A stretch of DNA of 64,000 nt. It comes from Dermacentor variabilis (Eukaryota > Arthropoda > Arachnida > Ixodida > Ixodidae). The notes under the pieces are model-generated. The model was not told the DNA's origin. It searched no databases and saw only the letters and a program-made list of their open reading frames with translations. The stretch lies in the NCBI RefSeq assembly GCF_050947875.1, contig NC_134574.1, positions 105,455,469 through 105,519,468 of the forward strand, in the 5' to 3' direction. This document shows, one piece after another, positions 1-12,840 of this stretch. How positions within the stretch are numbered: position 1 is the stretch's first letter; each line of letters begins with the position of its first letter. Made by a program: the position numbers and the translations under genes.

Positions 1-2658
1 ATGCTTTGCGTGAAAAGGGGTTGTGAAATAATTCCTCAAATTTGTAAATTGTGAGTCGAATGCTTCGTTGCGTGTTTGAGTCTCCAACAATAGCAGTCCC
101 TAAGTGGGTTGGATGTTAATTTTTGACAATGCAATTCTCGTATAAGAAGGACAAATAAAACGATAATCGCTTTTGCTTAGGCTCTCCTTCACGTCAGTAA
201 ATAGCTACCGGGTGAAAATCGAGCACAAGAAAAAACGCGGGAAAAAACAGGAGAATTCAAGTCTTCTTTTCGCTTTCAGCCCGCATAGCCAAAGCATCAC
301 AATGGGTCGTAGTAAATTGCCGTATCGATCGTCGTAGGTCGGATGGCCGAAAATGAGCCTACTTTATTATGCATGGCTGTAGTGTGAGAGCTGCCTTTAC
401 GCCCTGTGCACCTCTGCTGGTGAACGTGGCCGCACCGACAGGCTGCAACGTGCCACATACTAATTAGATGTTTTTATGCAGTGCTCGATCTTACGTATTG
501 TAAAGAAAACGAGCAGCACTAGTTCATTCAAGCCAGCGAACAGAAAGCGAGCAAACGCTGAGCGACCTTTTTTCAAATGGCTGACAAAGCCCTCTGGTCT
601 GAGTCATTGCTCTGACAGTTTATATTCCAAAATTTTAGTTGTCGCTCTCCGCGACGGGCCACAGGCAATGAGTTCGCGCTTCTGAGCAGGAAGCAGTACG
701 TACGGCTATGATCTGGCCGCACTGTATGCTTTCCTGATTTCGGTAAATGTACTCTTGCGCAGCTTCGAGTGGCTGGCTTAGCATACAGAAACACTACTTA
801 CCTTGTCATGCTATCAAACGCCACCTTTATGCTTACTGTGCTATTTGTCACACCTATCTTGACCCTTCCCCAGTTGAGATGGTTGATAATTTGTTGCAAT
901 TCATATGCGCATTTGTTCAACAGGGCAATCGCATCTGACAACCAGTGGTCACTCAGATATTTCCAATTCATGAGATAAGCACAGTGAATCTTTCCCACTG
1001 TAACGTATGGTAGTTTTCTTTTCTTTTTTCAAATTATCCAAATATTGTGTCGCCTTACCGTCTGCGGAGACTGGTCATTCACAGATATTGCCTCCGACAA
1101 CCACTCGGATTTTATTAATCCTAATGCGAAGTATTTGGCAGCAGACATACAGAAATCTGCCTTTTCGCTGCCATGGCACGCACCCGATCACAGCCATTCG
1201 CCGCGCCGGGATCCAGTTCTGAACGAAACATTCAGAAAGTGACGCGTCTCACACCGCGGCCACCCAATAAATGTCGACCTTGGCGTTGCAATGCCAGAAA
1301 CACCCGACTCTGCGCGCACGTCCCCATCTAATACTTTGAATTGCCGCGCACAAATCGTACCAACACTTACAACTCGACGCTGGTCGCTGCGAAGTACGCG
1401 CAAAGCGGTGCAACTAATTAGCTCGCCACACGTGCGTGAAGCTTACCATGCTCGAGCTGGAACTGCATGCGGTACACACTGGTTAGAACCTCGCTCACAT
1501 TCGAGGCATCGTGAGTTCGAGCCACGCCAAGAGGCAACAACTTGTTTATGATTTTCAACACTCGGCCCTATTCTGAAAGAAGAGGCCCAAGAAAGACACC
1601 ACGTGACGGCCTGGTATAAATTCGTAAAGGAATGCCGCCATTAATTGCATTCCTTTACGGGCGACGACACATTTCTTTTGTCGCACGCGAGGCTCGCGTT
1701 GCGAGGCTTTATGCACGCAGACATCGGCGAAGACGATTTCCTGCAGAACTTGCCGGTTCATTTTCAATACTTACAATTGCAGGAAAAGAAGCGTCATGCG
1801 TGTGGACAACAAGACGCGGTGAATAGCTTTGTTGCAGGTGCGATGCCATTTTAGCGTCGGAATTTTTACGTCATTATAGTCAACCTGCTACGTTTCTCGA
1901 GTCACCCTTTGGGTATCTGTTTCATCTGACACAGCTCTTGTTGGAACCGTCAATGCTGCGCAAGAGGAAAGAAGCACTGCGACCGCCTTCTCAGTCATTT
2001 ATTTATAATGGCAAGTTAAAACGTCAAACACGCAGAAAGAAACCACAGTTTCGATCCTCAAAACTATGTGATACTACCGTTGACCAGGACATTGCTTTGA
2101 AGCAGCGAAGATAGAACCAAGCGACGTGGTTCTTTCCTAGATTGTTTAGGTTCTGAATGGAACAAAATGAACGTTGAAACCGCTTCTGAAACTTTTTAGA
2201 AGCTTGAGGATAAATTGTGCTCACCCAGGGCAGAAACATTGCCTGTGAACAGTAACCCATCACGGAATATGTCGATCCTAGATGAACGCAGCATCATGTA
2301 AGAGTTGTAAGGGCGTAATGTAATGTAAGGGCATAGCTTACTGCTGCAACAGTGTACCGCTAGCTCAGTTTGAAGAAGCACTCCGTATTTCTTGGGCTTC
2401 TGCCCGCATTAACGTCTTGCTATTAACGCCATCAATGAACACTGCGCCATATCGTAATGTAATCGATTCTACTTATACGGCACAGAATGATGACGTATAT
2501 ATAGTTTTCTCCACAGCTTTTCTGAAGAGACTTAACTGAGGACACACGCCATAGGTCTCGACATAGAAAGTCACGTGTTCATCATTCTGAAGTGCTAGCC
2601 TCATCACCTCGTCATTCACCTCATCAAGTTTGATTAGTATGTTCTCTTATCATCACCG
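1..2658. other. Unrecognised AT-rich stretch, no supported gene
   Basis: Both strands carry only short open frames (longest 86 codons, 1291-1551) with no domain, signal peptide or splice-bounded structure that I recognise. It reads as intergenic or intronic DNA. The only structured item is a weak tRNA-like segment near 1.47-1.53 kb, listed separately. Confidence 0.6.
1462..1532 (+). pseudogene. Degenerate tRNA-like segment or SINE head
   Basis: A 5-bp stem (cctcg/cgagg) closes an anticodon-like 8-nt loop. It is followed by a T-arm-like structure: gttcgag as a 7-nt loop in a stem with four of five pairs. A B-box-like agttcgagcc is present and the A box is poor. No clean acceptor stem can be drawn. 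It may be a decayed tRNA gene or the head of a tRNA-derived SINE; it is not a functional tRNA. Confidence 0.3.
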
Positions 2659-2673
2659 ATGATAAGCAGGGCT
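2659..2673. repeat. Target-site duplication, left copy, of the 2.7-kb SINE
   Basis: The 15-mer atgataagcagggct directly precedes the SINE and is repeated without mismatch at 2914-2928. Confidence 0.9.
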
Positions 2674-2913
2674 TTACCCGCCGTGGTTGCTCAGTGGCTA
2701 TGGTGTTAGGCTGCTGAGCACAAGGTCGCGGGATCGAATCCCGGCCATGGCGGCCGCATTTCGATGGGGGCGAAATGCGAAAACACCCGTGTACTTAGAT
2801 TTAGGTGCACGTTAAAGAACCCCAGGTGATCGAAATTTCCGGAGTCCTCCACTACGGCGTGCCTCATAATCAGAAAGTGGTTTTGGCACGTAAAACCCCA
2901 TAACTTAATTTTA
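2674..2913 (+). mobile_element. tRNA-derived SINE, complete, with 15-bp TSD
   Basis: A short non-autonomous retroposon. Its tRNA-like head (about 2680-2751) has a seven-base 5' arm, gccgtgg, that pairs with ccatggc with one G-U pair. A-box and B-box (ggatcgaatcc) sequences serve as an internal RNA polymerase III promoter. The conserved body follows and ends in an A/T-rich taattttaa tail. Both sides carry the identical 15-mer atgataagcagggct (2659-2673 and 2914-2928), a target-site duplication typical of LINE-mediated insertion. The body matches five other copies in the window. It resembles tick SINEs such as Ruka; the name is recalled, not verified. Exact ends and a perfect duplication suggest a fairly young insertion. 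Confidence 0.9.
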
Positions 2914-2928
2914 ATGATAAGCAGGGCT
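2914..2928. repeat. Target-site duplication, right copy, of the 2.7-kb SINE
   Basis: Identical to 2659-2673 and directly follows the A/T-rich tail of the SINE. Confidence 0.9.
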
Positions 2929-3063
2929 GAGCTATGGCCGTTATCCGGGGAAGAACACGTGGCAATGCCGAACGCTGGCTGCCGGCTATCTGTCGCAAAG
3001 CAGTTCTAGAATCCAGCTTCAGCGACTGTATTTGGCAACTGTTGTTGGCGCAGTTCGTCATAC

Positions 3064-3093
3064 TTTTTTTTTTTGTGTGTGTGTGTGTGTGTG
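3064..3093. repeat. T-run plus (GT)n microsatellite
   Basis: Eleven T followed directly by about nine GT units. Ordinary slippage-prone simple sequence. Confidence 0.9.
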
Positions 3094-3531
3094 CAGTAAA
3101 GGAGGCAAAATAATAACCACTGATGTTCGTCGGTATTCACAACCCCTGCGTGCGTCAACTCCTTGCTGGTATCTAACAAGCGCTAGTGATGCGCAGAAAA
3201 CTTCAAAAAAATAAAAGAACACTATATTGTATAAGATCTACATAGCAAATAATTTTGTCGTAAATGGTGCTCTGTGACGCCCCAATTTCGGTAGGAATGG
3301 GAGAACTGCACAAGTCCGCTACAATATATACATTCAGACTGCCACCGCCTTGGTCCGTCTTGATGAGAGTAAGGCTTTTATTTAAACGTTTCACTTTTTA
3401 TATTCTTAAGAAATTGCATGCAAATGTGGTTATGAAAATTTGTAGTTTCCAGACATACTATGGGCACGAATACAGGCGAGGTCTGATGGAACAATAACTT
3501 CTTTTTATATTTATTTTCGCAACGACATGAA

Positions 3532-3564
3532 CCCCTCCCCCTCCCCCCCCCCCCCCCCCCCCCC
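3532..3564. repeat. C-rich homopolymer tract
   Basis: A C-rich run ending in about 22 uninterrupted C residues before gccggg. The length is likely unreliable in assemblies and could form i-motif/G-quadruplex structure. Confidence 0.9.
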
Positions 3565-5783
3565 GCCGGGTGACGTGCAAGGCTAAACAGAAAGGATAGA
3601 CCCTTATGCCTATGGGTGAGCGATATGCGTCAGGCATGCGTCAGCCATGCGTAATACGACTTCTCCCGCTTGTTTGGAAAATGCACGTTTCACCGCTGGG
3701 AGTGGATTCACAGGTGCTTTTCTTTGTTATTCGATAAATATAAGTTTCTAATTCGACCCCCTGTTTACAGCTTCGGGCTGCACTTTCAATGTGCAGAATA
3801 TAAGCACATCGCGGTCAAGCCACGTCTTCCAAGCACCGAGGCTTTCGCGCCAGTTTACACCCCGTTGGAAACTTCCAGGGCGTCGCACCATCCGACACGA
3901 CACCATCTTGGAATGCCGAAAACCCCCCGTTGCAAAGCGCAAACATGCGCATGCGTGACAGGGTTTAAACTCCCAGCAACTGCGTGGTCTCACACTTTCC
4001 CTAGACGACGACATTTCACGCTATGCGCTCGCGTTTAAATCAATTAACCGCTCCATCAGTAGGCAGATCACCCGAGCGACCGCTTCACTTTCTTCGGCGG
4101 TGCACGGAACTTACGGATAGGTGGCGCGCAGGAAGAATATACCACCTCCAGCAGATTGAGAGAACGAGCGAGAGGTGCCAGATTGAGCTGCTTTGCTGCG
4201 CAGTGCCTCGAGCGTGGCCGTAATACGTTTTCCTTTTCTTTTCACCTTTTCTCGTTTTCTTTCACTTTCACGCACCCGTCTTTACTCGGGGGAGCACAGG
4301 CTTTTGAATATCTTATGACGTGGCGCTCGGCGCGGCAACGCCACGGACCGAAAAAGAAACGGGCCCGACGTCCTCTTCGCCGAGTTCCTCCATAGAGAGG
4401 TGCGAGAGTCCGGCTCCGCGGCATCCCGTGTCTCCAGGGAGGATTGGTAATCAAAATATTTGGAACCCTGAAAGAGCTACTGTCCCCACCTGTCCAACTT
4501 TCTCCGTACGAAGAACGACTGTGTGCATTGAGCCATCCGATATTTAAGACGACGAATAACTACGACCTGACAAAAAGTATCGGTACGCTAAATTAATATC
4601 CTGATAATAAAAAGAAACACAAATCCAGGAACACGTGTGCAAGTTCTGTCCCCAATTCCTGCCTTTTGCGGCAAAACCAGCAATCACGGAGTCGAGCTTG
4701 AGCAGAGTGCACATTGCCACTGCTGGCTTCATGTGGTCGGAAAAGCAGTGACGTCATAGGCGTAGGGTCAGTTCACGTGAGGCCAGTTCGCCCTTTGTTG
4801 CACAACTCGTTTAGTGATGTGCTTGTAAAGTGACCTCTGCCGCGCACGACCCACGGTGACACAGCGTAGTTTTCCATAGTGAATGATAACGTCAAGCCGA
4901 AGTCACCATCGCGCTCTAGTTGAACTCGTTTTAAGTACGATGGTGAGTAGAGCGACCTCAAGGGCACTCAAAAACGAAGAAGGGAAACGCACGAACCACT
5001 ACGTTGCACGTATCGCAGTTTCGCTCTGGTGTGCTGTTTCATCGTGCTACTTACCGTCACGCTTAGTAGTAACGTTTTTTCTTCCATTATTTTTCATCGC
5101 GGTAAACATCGTCATTGTATAATTGTCGACGTCCCCTTCGCCTTCGTTTCTTTCTTTTTCTTTTTGGCGAACTTGAAGGAGAGCTTCGTTCCTTTAATGG
5201 CGCAGCTACTTCTCTAAGAAGCGCAAGCGAAAGCAGGACGAAAAACACTGAAAGACACTGAAGGCAGTAAAAAAGCTTGAACTTATCCGAAGTTTCGCAC
5301 ACGTGTAAAGGAAGGCGCAGAAGGGAGTAAAAGTATACTCAGAGACACACACGTACGGTTCTGTAAACAAGTGAAAGTATACAAACGAATTTAAAAAAAA
5401 AACGCACCTAAGATAACAGTTTTGCAGACAAGAGGGCTGGCATAGCTAAACGACGCTGCCTACCAAAACGATAACTACATAATCACATACAACGAAAACA
5501 AACTCGAGCAACACATCTGCTACTTGTGGTAGTTGAAGAATTAGTGGTTTCATGCACGAACATTTGGTAGAAGCTTACGAAGATCACATATTCTAAAGAA
5601 AATGACTTTAAAGCCATGAGTGTAGTCTCTTCTGTAGCCCGATTGTTGGCTATAGACGGGCGTAATATGTTCTTCCATGGTTGACTGTCGACAGTCTAAC
5701 AGCATCCACTCAACCTTCACCTAGGTGTGCACTTCCGTGGGAACTCGAGAGCATAGCGTCGTACATCTTCATCGACGTGGCCA

Positions 5784-6044
5784 TAAAGGCCGGCCCACAT
5801 TCAGCGTTTTTACTGGCGTTTTCGGGCGTTGCGTCTCTCGGCGTCGACGCATGAACGCCGCCACAGAGGGCGTCCAGCCACACGAGCGGCACGTGGACCA
5901 GTTCTGATTGGCCTGCGCTCATCGAGCCGCTTCCGGCGGCGGCGGCCAGATCTAGTGTCTTTTTACGCCGATCGACGCCGGATGACGCCGGGTGACGAAA
6001 CGCCAGAAAAGGCCGGGAAAACGCTGAATGTGGGGTGGCCTTTA
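5784..6044. mobile_element. MITE with about 27-bp terminal inverted repeats
   Basis: The left end starts taaaggcc and the right end finishes ggccttta. The first 27 bases of each end match at 25 positions when one is reverse-complemented, and a weaker match continues inward for tens of bases. If the outer TA is a duplicated target, the body is 5786-6042, which fits a Tc1/mariner-type MITE; a 3-bp TWA target (Harbinger type) is also possible. No transposase is encoded. The open frames here, including 128 codons on the minus strand (5710-6096), are shadows of its GC-rich arms. Confidence 0.72.
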
Positions 6045-8346
6045 CGGTACTGCGGACGAATAACACCCTGAAGTAGGTGTTAAACGTTACACGCAAGCGC
6101 TCTACTTAGACGTAGGCGGTGCAATAAAGGGTCAGAGTTTCTGTTGTCGCTCAACCTTGACGAAATTGGTCCGTTCGCCCAAGCTGTTTTCGCACAGGAT
6201 GTAACTGTGCTGCGTGTCTTCCGGGGCCTCTCTGGGACTGACTCGAACTTTCTTTCGGGAGACCAAGATCAAGCTTCTATCGCGCTCATATTTCGCGTTG
6301 CTTCTGCAACTGACTCGCAAATGTCGGAGAAGATTGATTTAATTAAAACGCAGCTTTAAACTGTATTGGCGTAAAAAAATAATAACAACAATAACAAAGA
6401 GAAATGATCGGGTGTCGGTAGGCGTAAAAGGAAATTACCCCGCGAAACAAAAAAGAAACCCTTAAATTTGGCATATTATCATTGTTTTGCGTGCCAGAAG
6501 AACGTCAGACGTACAGTAAGTGGTATCCCTATGATGAAAAAGAAATTACGCAACTATGCGTCTCCACATATTACGCAACGCTAAGTGTGCCCTGATTTCT
6601 CGGGCAGGAAATAACAAATAAAAAAAATGGTGAATAATACCTGCCGAAGGCTATTGACATTGTTACCCTGGACGGATTTATCGCTCTATATATTTTTTTT
6701 TCTCTCAGTAACTGTAGCAAGAAGAGCTCCAATGGCAAATGCATCAACGCTACCTTATGTAAGCGCGCTTAGTTCTGGCTGACATGGCTGGCGCAAAATC
6801 TCGGCAGATAATCTTCTTAAGTTTTCTTTTACTGCGTAAACAAACTTTACGAAACCGACTTCAACGTTACTATCGTAACTATGAAGAACGCGTCATCATT
6901 AACTTGTGCACAAGTGCTCGCTTAAAGATTATTCTTTTATTTGATTAGAAAGAAATATATAGGATTGCGCCAAAGCAGACTGGATTACCAGCGGAAACGG
7001 CGCAGCAGCATGTACCACTGGCACAATTATTACCGCCACAGCGACGTCAAGATAGAGAGAATATCATGAATGAAAGGCAGAGAGGTGAACCAGGCCTGAG
7101 CATGGCTGGCTACCCTACAATATGACATTACATAGAGTGTAAGGTCATAGAGGTAAACGTGCTGAACCGTGTTGGCAAGGTAGATTTGTTTGACCTCGGG
7201 TGCTGACTTTCAAGGGCGTCGTGGAGCGAATTTCTACGAATTTATGTCCTCCGAATTTGGTTGTTAAACAAAAGGCACCAGAAGTAAACGCCTCCCGTTG
7301 AGCGGATATGCACTGCCACGAAGTTTCGAATCGCACTTTAACACTGTGAGGGAAATTGCTGATGTATAACGGCGCGCATTATATTGAAATGTTTGTTCTG
7401 CAACCAGTTCTAACAAGCTTATCAAGTTCTGCAGACTATCGCAATAGCACAGATTTCATTTCGTGTTTCTTTTTTTTTCGGCTGACTCATCACCATTGAA
7501 AAGGGGATAAAAGTGTGGGTGTATGATTGCTACAGTTGCATTTCAGTTAGGAGGCCAGCTTAATCTAACTGAAGTGTCGTCTTCAAGTGTGCGCACTGAT
7601 GTAAAAAACGCTCGTGATACGACCGCGCCTTGGATAGGGGTGGAGGAGCGGGAGAAAGGTGAGGGGACGAGTTGAGGGCAGAAGAAACGTTACTATAGGT
7701 GTTCGGAGGTTGCCCTGAAGACAATGTGGCGCTGCTTGTTTTCCCAAGATCTTGTGCGACTCATTTGAAGCATGCGGGAAAACGTTTTTGAGGTGTGCGA
7801 AGAGCGGCGTCGATATGTGAAGATGTTTACAATGCTTGGGAAAGCTAGGCGAAAGGTGATGCGTTCCTGATTGGGTTCACTACAATATAAAATGGGCGTA
7901 TCGCTGGACAAATTCTTTGGGGGCGTGATAAAACAAGGCAAACAATCGGTCCGAATTTGAGGCTGGTCTGAAGAATAGAATGAATAAATGAATAGGAACA
8001 AGGAGAAAAAAGAACACTTGCTTAGCAGCACAATCAAGGAAACCACTTATTTTCTTTAACACCACTTAACGAAGTAGTGCGCCACGTAAGAGGTCACCCA
8101 CGGCTTGCCTACACATTGTGTTTAATCTCAAGGGCGTGTTTAGACATTATATGAAAACAGTAGCCTTCATTAGACCGCTACTCTACTGTTGCTTTTACCT
8201 ATCGGTGTATCTGACGTATGAGGCACTATAAAAGCTCCTGTCTAGCAATAAATTGCAACTTACGAAAGTTACCAGGTTGCATTACAGCAGAAAAGCACTC
8301 GTCACTCTTGCAATTTGGAACGCGACATGCTAAACTTTGAATGTAC
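6045..8346. other. Unrecognised AT-rich stretch
   Basis: Only short open frames occur (longest 117 codons, 7693-8046 minus) and no domain is recognised. A short dispersed repeat lies at 7050-7120 and small AAT/AAC-rich runs near 6380-6400. Confidence 0.55.
7050..7120 (+). repeat. Dispersed repeat, copy 1
   Basis: The motif aaggcag, then ggtgaaccag, then tggctaccct, matches 12781-12840 in the same orientation and part of 36263-36315 in reverse. Three related copies in one window point to a dispersed element, but its ends are not visible. Confidence 0.45.
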
Positions 8347-8361
8347 GACTACTTAAGATGC

Positions 8362-8856
8362 CATGAATGCAGCTTTTTGCGCACAAGACGAGGACGAAGA
8401 AGAGGCTGAGGCACACGAGCGCTGACTTACAACTATGTTTTATTTTGAAGCAAGTGACCACATATATAGCAGAATCCGTGACACATCATCTCTGCGCAAG
8501 AAGGCTAACTCCTTGCTGGAAAGGGCGATGGATGGTTTTGACACGCAGGCGTCACCACACCTGTCAATCAATTCCGCTTCGATAATTTCCCAGGTTAATT
8601 GATTACGATTTCTGCTGACGAGTGAACATGCGCTATACACAGGCTTACACGGGACCGTATTTTTGGCGTTTGCCGGACTGCGCGTACAATTTCCACAGCG
8701 GGCATCCTAAAGAAACCCTCTCATTTCTGTCACATTGTAGCGATGCTCCCGTAGCCTGTCATTGAGGCATCGTCCGCCCTGATCAACATACTTACACGCG
8801 CTCGTGTGTAAAACTCTTCTTCGTCCTCGTCTTGTGCGCAAAAAGTTGCATTCATG
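8362..8856. mobile_element. Foldback element with 43-bp inverted termini
   Basis: Bases 8362-8404 and the reverse complement of 8814-8856 match at 42 of 43 positions (catgaatgca, then ttttgcgcacaagacgagga). A shared cacacgagcgc extends the arms inward. The roughly 410-bp middle codes for nothing recognisable. The flanks 8347-8364 and 8857-8874 match at about 14 of 18 positions, possibly an old target duplication. It could be a non-autonomous foldback DNA transposon or the inverted termini of a Penelope-like element; I cannot choose from this copy. Confidence 0.75.
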
Positions 8857-9617
8857 TACTAGTGAAGACGCCATCATGTGAGGTTATGAAAACAAGATTC
8901 ATTCGCACGCAAAAAATTTATCACCCGCTTTATGCGACAAACTTTCGAATTAAAAATAACAAAATGTAACGCAATTATTATTACATAACATTTGGTCCTT
9001 TTGTTCTCCTTATGGCACTTGAACCAAGAAGGGTGCGACAGGATGTGCGAGAATCGCAACAGAGCTCATTGGTCAAAATAAATGTCGAGTTTTACTCTTT
9101 GTGTGATCAACTGCCATTGTGATTTCCTGACTATCAATAACAATCAAGTCCTGACCCCGTGAAACCTCACTATGACCTTGATTTCGCAGCTTCTCATTAT
9201 TATTTTTCCTAAGTAAAAGAAATAAATTTTCAGTGGTTATTAGCCTCCACGCTCCCTTATTGGTTGTCCGAAATTGTCGAAAACGATGATTTCATAAGTG
9301 ATGGCGCCGAAAAAAAATTTTTTGAGGCAGGAATAATTCACAAACTTTGGGCAGGAATCACTGCCGGAAAAACAAGCTTGCCATCTTTCATTCAACTTTT
9401 CTTTCAGGACTCGATGGATTGTCTGTGACATTTTGTGATAAAGGTAATCATGCTAGATAATGTAAATTTATTAGAACTATATTGGAGCGAGAGGAGCAGA
9501 TCGTAAAGACGTATGAAGGATTGCCATTTTGTTGATACCCTTTAATAAAACTTCCTCCACCTGGTGATAATGTCACGACTTAGAAGCCCTAAATAAACCA
9601 TCAGTGCAATATAGGTT

Positions 9618-9643
9618 GCTCGCTCGAAAGGTTTCGAGCGAGC
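9618..9643. repeat. Perfect 12-bp-arm palindrome
   Basis: gctcgctcgaaa, then gg, then tttcgagcgagc: two perfectly complementary 12-bp arms with a 2-bp spacer in otherwise AT-rich DNA. It could extrude a cruciform or bind a dimeric protein. No promoter or gene lies beside it. Confidence 0.85.
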
Positions 9644-12600
9644 CATGTAGCGCCCTAGCCCTTGCGTCAGAAATGTCACGTCAGAGTGAAGAAACATTTA
9701 AGTATTTTCATGTGCTTACGTGAATTAAATTGTAAATTTATACTACTTCCACTGCCGCTATGATGGTGCGCTACGGAAATTATTAAATCTATTCCCTGGA
9801 GCTGAACCTAAATTCACAGTAAATGGTTTTGTTTAGGCTAACTTCTGCTTCTTGCATCATTAATTTTTTACACAATCCGTGTTTTGCAAGTCCGTGTTTT
9901 GTTTGAGCAGGCGTTTTCATATGTTTCATTTTTGCTACATATGTTAATGAAGAATGGGCGCACGTATTGTTACAATGTTGATGCACTGTACATTAAGGAG
10001 AAGAGTATCATTTCTATTAATATTGCAAGCGCGACCAGGTGTACCTTGTCCTTTCGCTGTTTTAATAAAGAAAAAAGGCTGTGTAGGGTGCTTAAACGTT
10101 ATAAAGCATAGAAGCGTGATTGAGGAAAATAGCGATATCAAAACAGGTTGTATTTGTATGGCATCACTGTAGCACAAGAACGTCGAAGCAGGAATTCACG
10201 GCCTGTAACGTTCTGGCATTGAAACAGCGTCGGGGGCAAACTTCAGGGAACCAGTTGCAAGATGAGTGTTTAAGCTTAAACGCGCGTGTCTAGCATGTTG
10301 CAGAGCTAACTACTTAGGGCTGGCATCTCTGCCAGGAAAATGTATTGCAGGCCTTTTATGTTTTTGAACATATTATTGAAGACGAGATACTGATTGGTTG
10401 CTACTTCTGTCTGGTTCCTCGATGAACTTAAGAGGATCTCATAAAGGCTTCGCTTGGCCCTTCATAAGATCCCGATCGTCATTCATGTTAGTTGCCGTTT
10501 TGAAACGTTGTTTTCACTAGAAAAGAAAAAGCGAATGATAGTTCTAGTACCGCCCAGCTGGAAGCCGAGTAAGGAACGCGATGTATAGGCCATTTGAGAC
10601 TTCATGAACTCTGTCCCAGTGGTACTAAGTGTTCTCTGACCGCAAAATTTCGGCCTGATACGTTTTCACTTTAATCAGTATTTTCCCTTGTTCTGCACAC
10701 ATTCGCTGAAATATGCCTGTAACATGAGCTGCCATGAACATAAATATTGCTGCAAGGCTACCGAATTCGAAAGGAAAAAGCAACAACTGCGGGAAAGGTG
10801 ACGAACCGGACAGTGTCGTTCAGCGCGACAGATCTCCACTATTTTGTGGACAGTCTTGCGCCTCGCTATAACTAGATCATGTATAAAGTCATGTAATTAC
10901 ACCTTGCGCATTATTTACGTAACAATATTTGACTGCCTTAGCCCTTTCTTGTCTAATAATCCTTGTAATAATCATACCACCTTAATAAAATGCTTGACAC
11001 GGATAAAAACAAACGCTGGATCTAACCTTACAAATTTGAGTGTCGGCAACAGTAAATACGTAAATCATCGGCTTATGTGCACCACACGGTTCTCTCTGAT
11101 ATTTTCAAGCATCCACGTGACGTGTGACGCTTAGGTTAGGCTTCTGTGTGGCATTTTTGGAGCCTGCTGTCTAAGGCATACCACCTGCTTTGAGTGCAGA
11201 ACCAGCATGCAATTTCACTAAAACTTGGTATATTGAGCTTTCTTTAGAGAAATAGAGGAATTTGTCCGAATCTAGCGGTATAATTCGCGTGAAGACATTG
11301 AAACAGTTCAACTGCTGATTTCGGTCATTCCAAATTGCGCTACAATTAGCACGCGAACTATGACTTTTGCTGATACAGCAGCGCAGTGGACGCCACTTTC
11401 CAAATGCGTATAGCAGGGTGCGGATGTCATATGCCCTTGAACCAAGCACTGCTACTGCGGTTTTGCGGTGCGCACCTCCAGCAGTGCTGTCGATGTCTGT
11501 GCACTCCGAATTAAACATTTATCTGTAACCGTGGAAACAAGCACACGCTGAAACACAAAACAAAGCAGCACGAGCAAATTTGGGCGTCAGCGATCGCACT
11601 TGTACAGAGCGCCGAGTGCGCAAATGCGGTCGCGGCGCTAAACAGCCGACTACGCACACGGCAGAGCAAGCTTGGAGAGGGTCAGAGTGGTGATCTGCGC
11701 GGCCGAGTGTTACATTGCAGGAAAGATAAAAAAAGGAAATAGCAGCGTATCTTTGTGCTTCACGGCAAATGACGCGTACGCGCGTGAGTGTCGCGGCGCT
11801 GCGTTAGTACACGGTATAAAAAAGATGATTCAAATATTTTTACACTGGTGTTGCAGAAAGGCGGACTGTGTTGACACTATTACATTTTGTAAGGGGAAGT
11901 GTGGCGCCCATCTTTCTTACAGTTCGCATGATGCATCGTGTAATCTTGGCACTTCGTGTTTGGTGGAAAACAACTTTGGAAAACAACAATGTATGTGCGT
12001 GCTTATGCATTCTGCGAATATGACTTCACGCAGGAGGACGTGTTAGCATAAAAGCGTTTGCTGCGACGTCATTTCAGCTTGGGCGGGGTGACTTCATGAT
12101 TTCATTATTTTGAAACAAGCTTAGAAATAAATTTAGCTATGAAATTTGCTTTGTACTCGCAGAGCAAGAGCAACGATTTCTCTCTACAGAAATTACATTT
12201 ACAAACTGGACAACATTTTGCAAAAGAAAAAAAAAAACTGAATCTAGATTGAAAGCTCGAGAGTTTTATAATTTGAATTGGGGAGAAACTGGCTTCAGAG
12301 ATTGGCCGCACTACTTAAGTAGTAGAAACTGAGCGGCCTCGTTCAGGTTAGTTTATGCAATAGTTTGCATCTTTATTGTTGCCAAGTAACTAGTCCGAAG
12401 AACCATAAGCGCGCATTTATTTGTCAACAGTCCATGAGAAAAAATATCGACTTTGTCGTTTGTCTTTGTTTCGACGTTTAGATCTACGAAGTGCAAATTT
12501 GTCACTTCATCCGCAATTGTCAGAACGAGAAAGGGTTAAGTAGTCTCTTACTTCCTCATACTACTGAAAAGAACATAATCAGAATACATTCAACGAGACG

Positions 12601-12780
12601 AACAAGTATACGCTTTCGGGCATCCTAAAGAACGAGTAAATTTAATGTAGAGCTCCTGCTAAAGTTATTCACGTGTATCTTCCCACTTCCATTTCTTATA
12701 TCTTGCAACTAATGTCCCCGTGGTTCTCCCGTGGATTACATCCTTCGCGTACCTATAAAATCGCTGAAGTGGTGGAGCAG

Positions 12781-12840
12781 GAAATAAAGAGAGAAGGCAG
12801 GGATGTTAACCAGAAATGCGTCTGGTTGGCTACCCTAGTA
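12781..12840 (+). repeat. Dispersed repeat, copy 2
   Basis: Shares gaaggcaggga, then gttaaccaga, then tggttggctaccct with 7050-7120, and the core in reverse with 36263-36315. It contains an internal inverted motif (ccaga near tctgg). Confidence 0.45.

Larger units (their letters stand above)
2929..5783. other. Non-coding stretch with simple repeats
   Basis: No recognisable gene. The longest open frame is 122 codons (3670-4038, plus) with no known domain. Simple sequence includes a T11 run joined to (GT)n at 3064-3093 and a C-rich run at 3532-3564. A perfect 14-bp palindrome, gactgtcgacagtc, lies near 5683. Confidence 0.6.

Noticed and set aside
5710..6096. 128-codon minus ORF over the MITE
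   Set aside because: Follows the GC-rich inverted arms of the MITE, with no domain.
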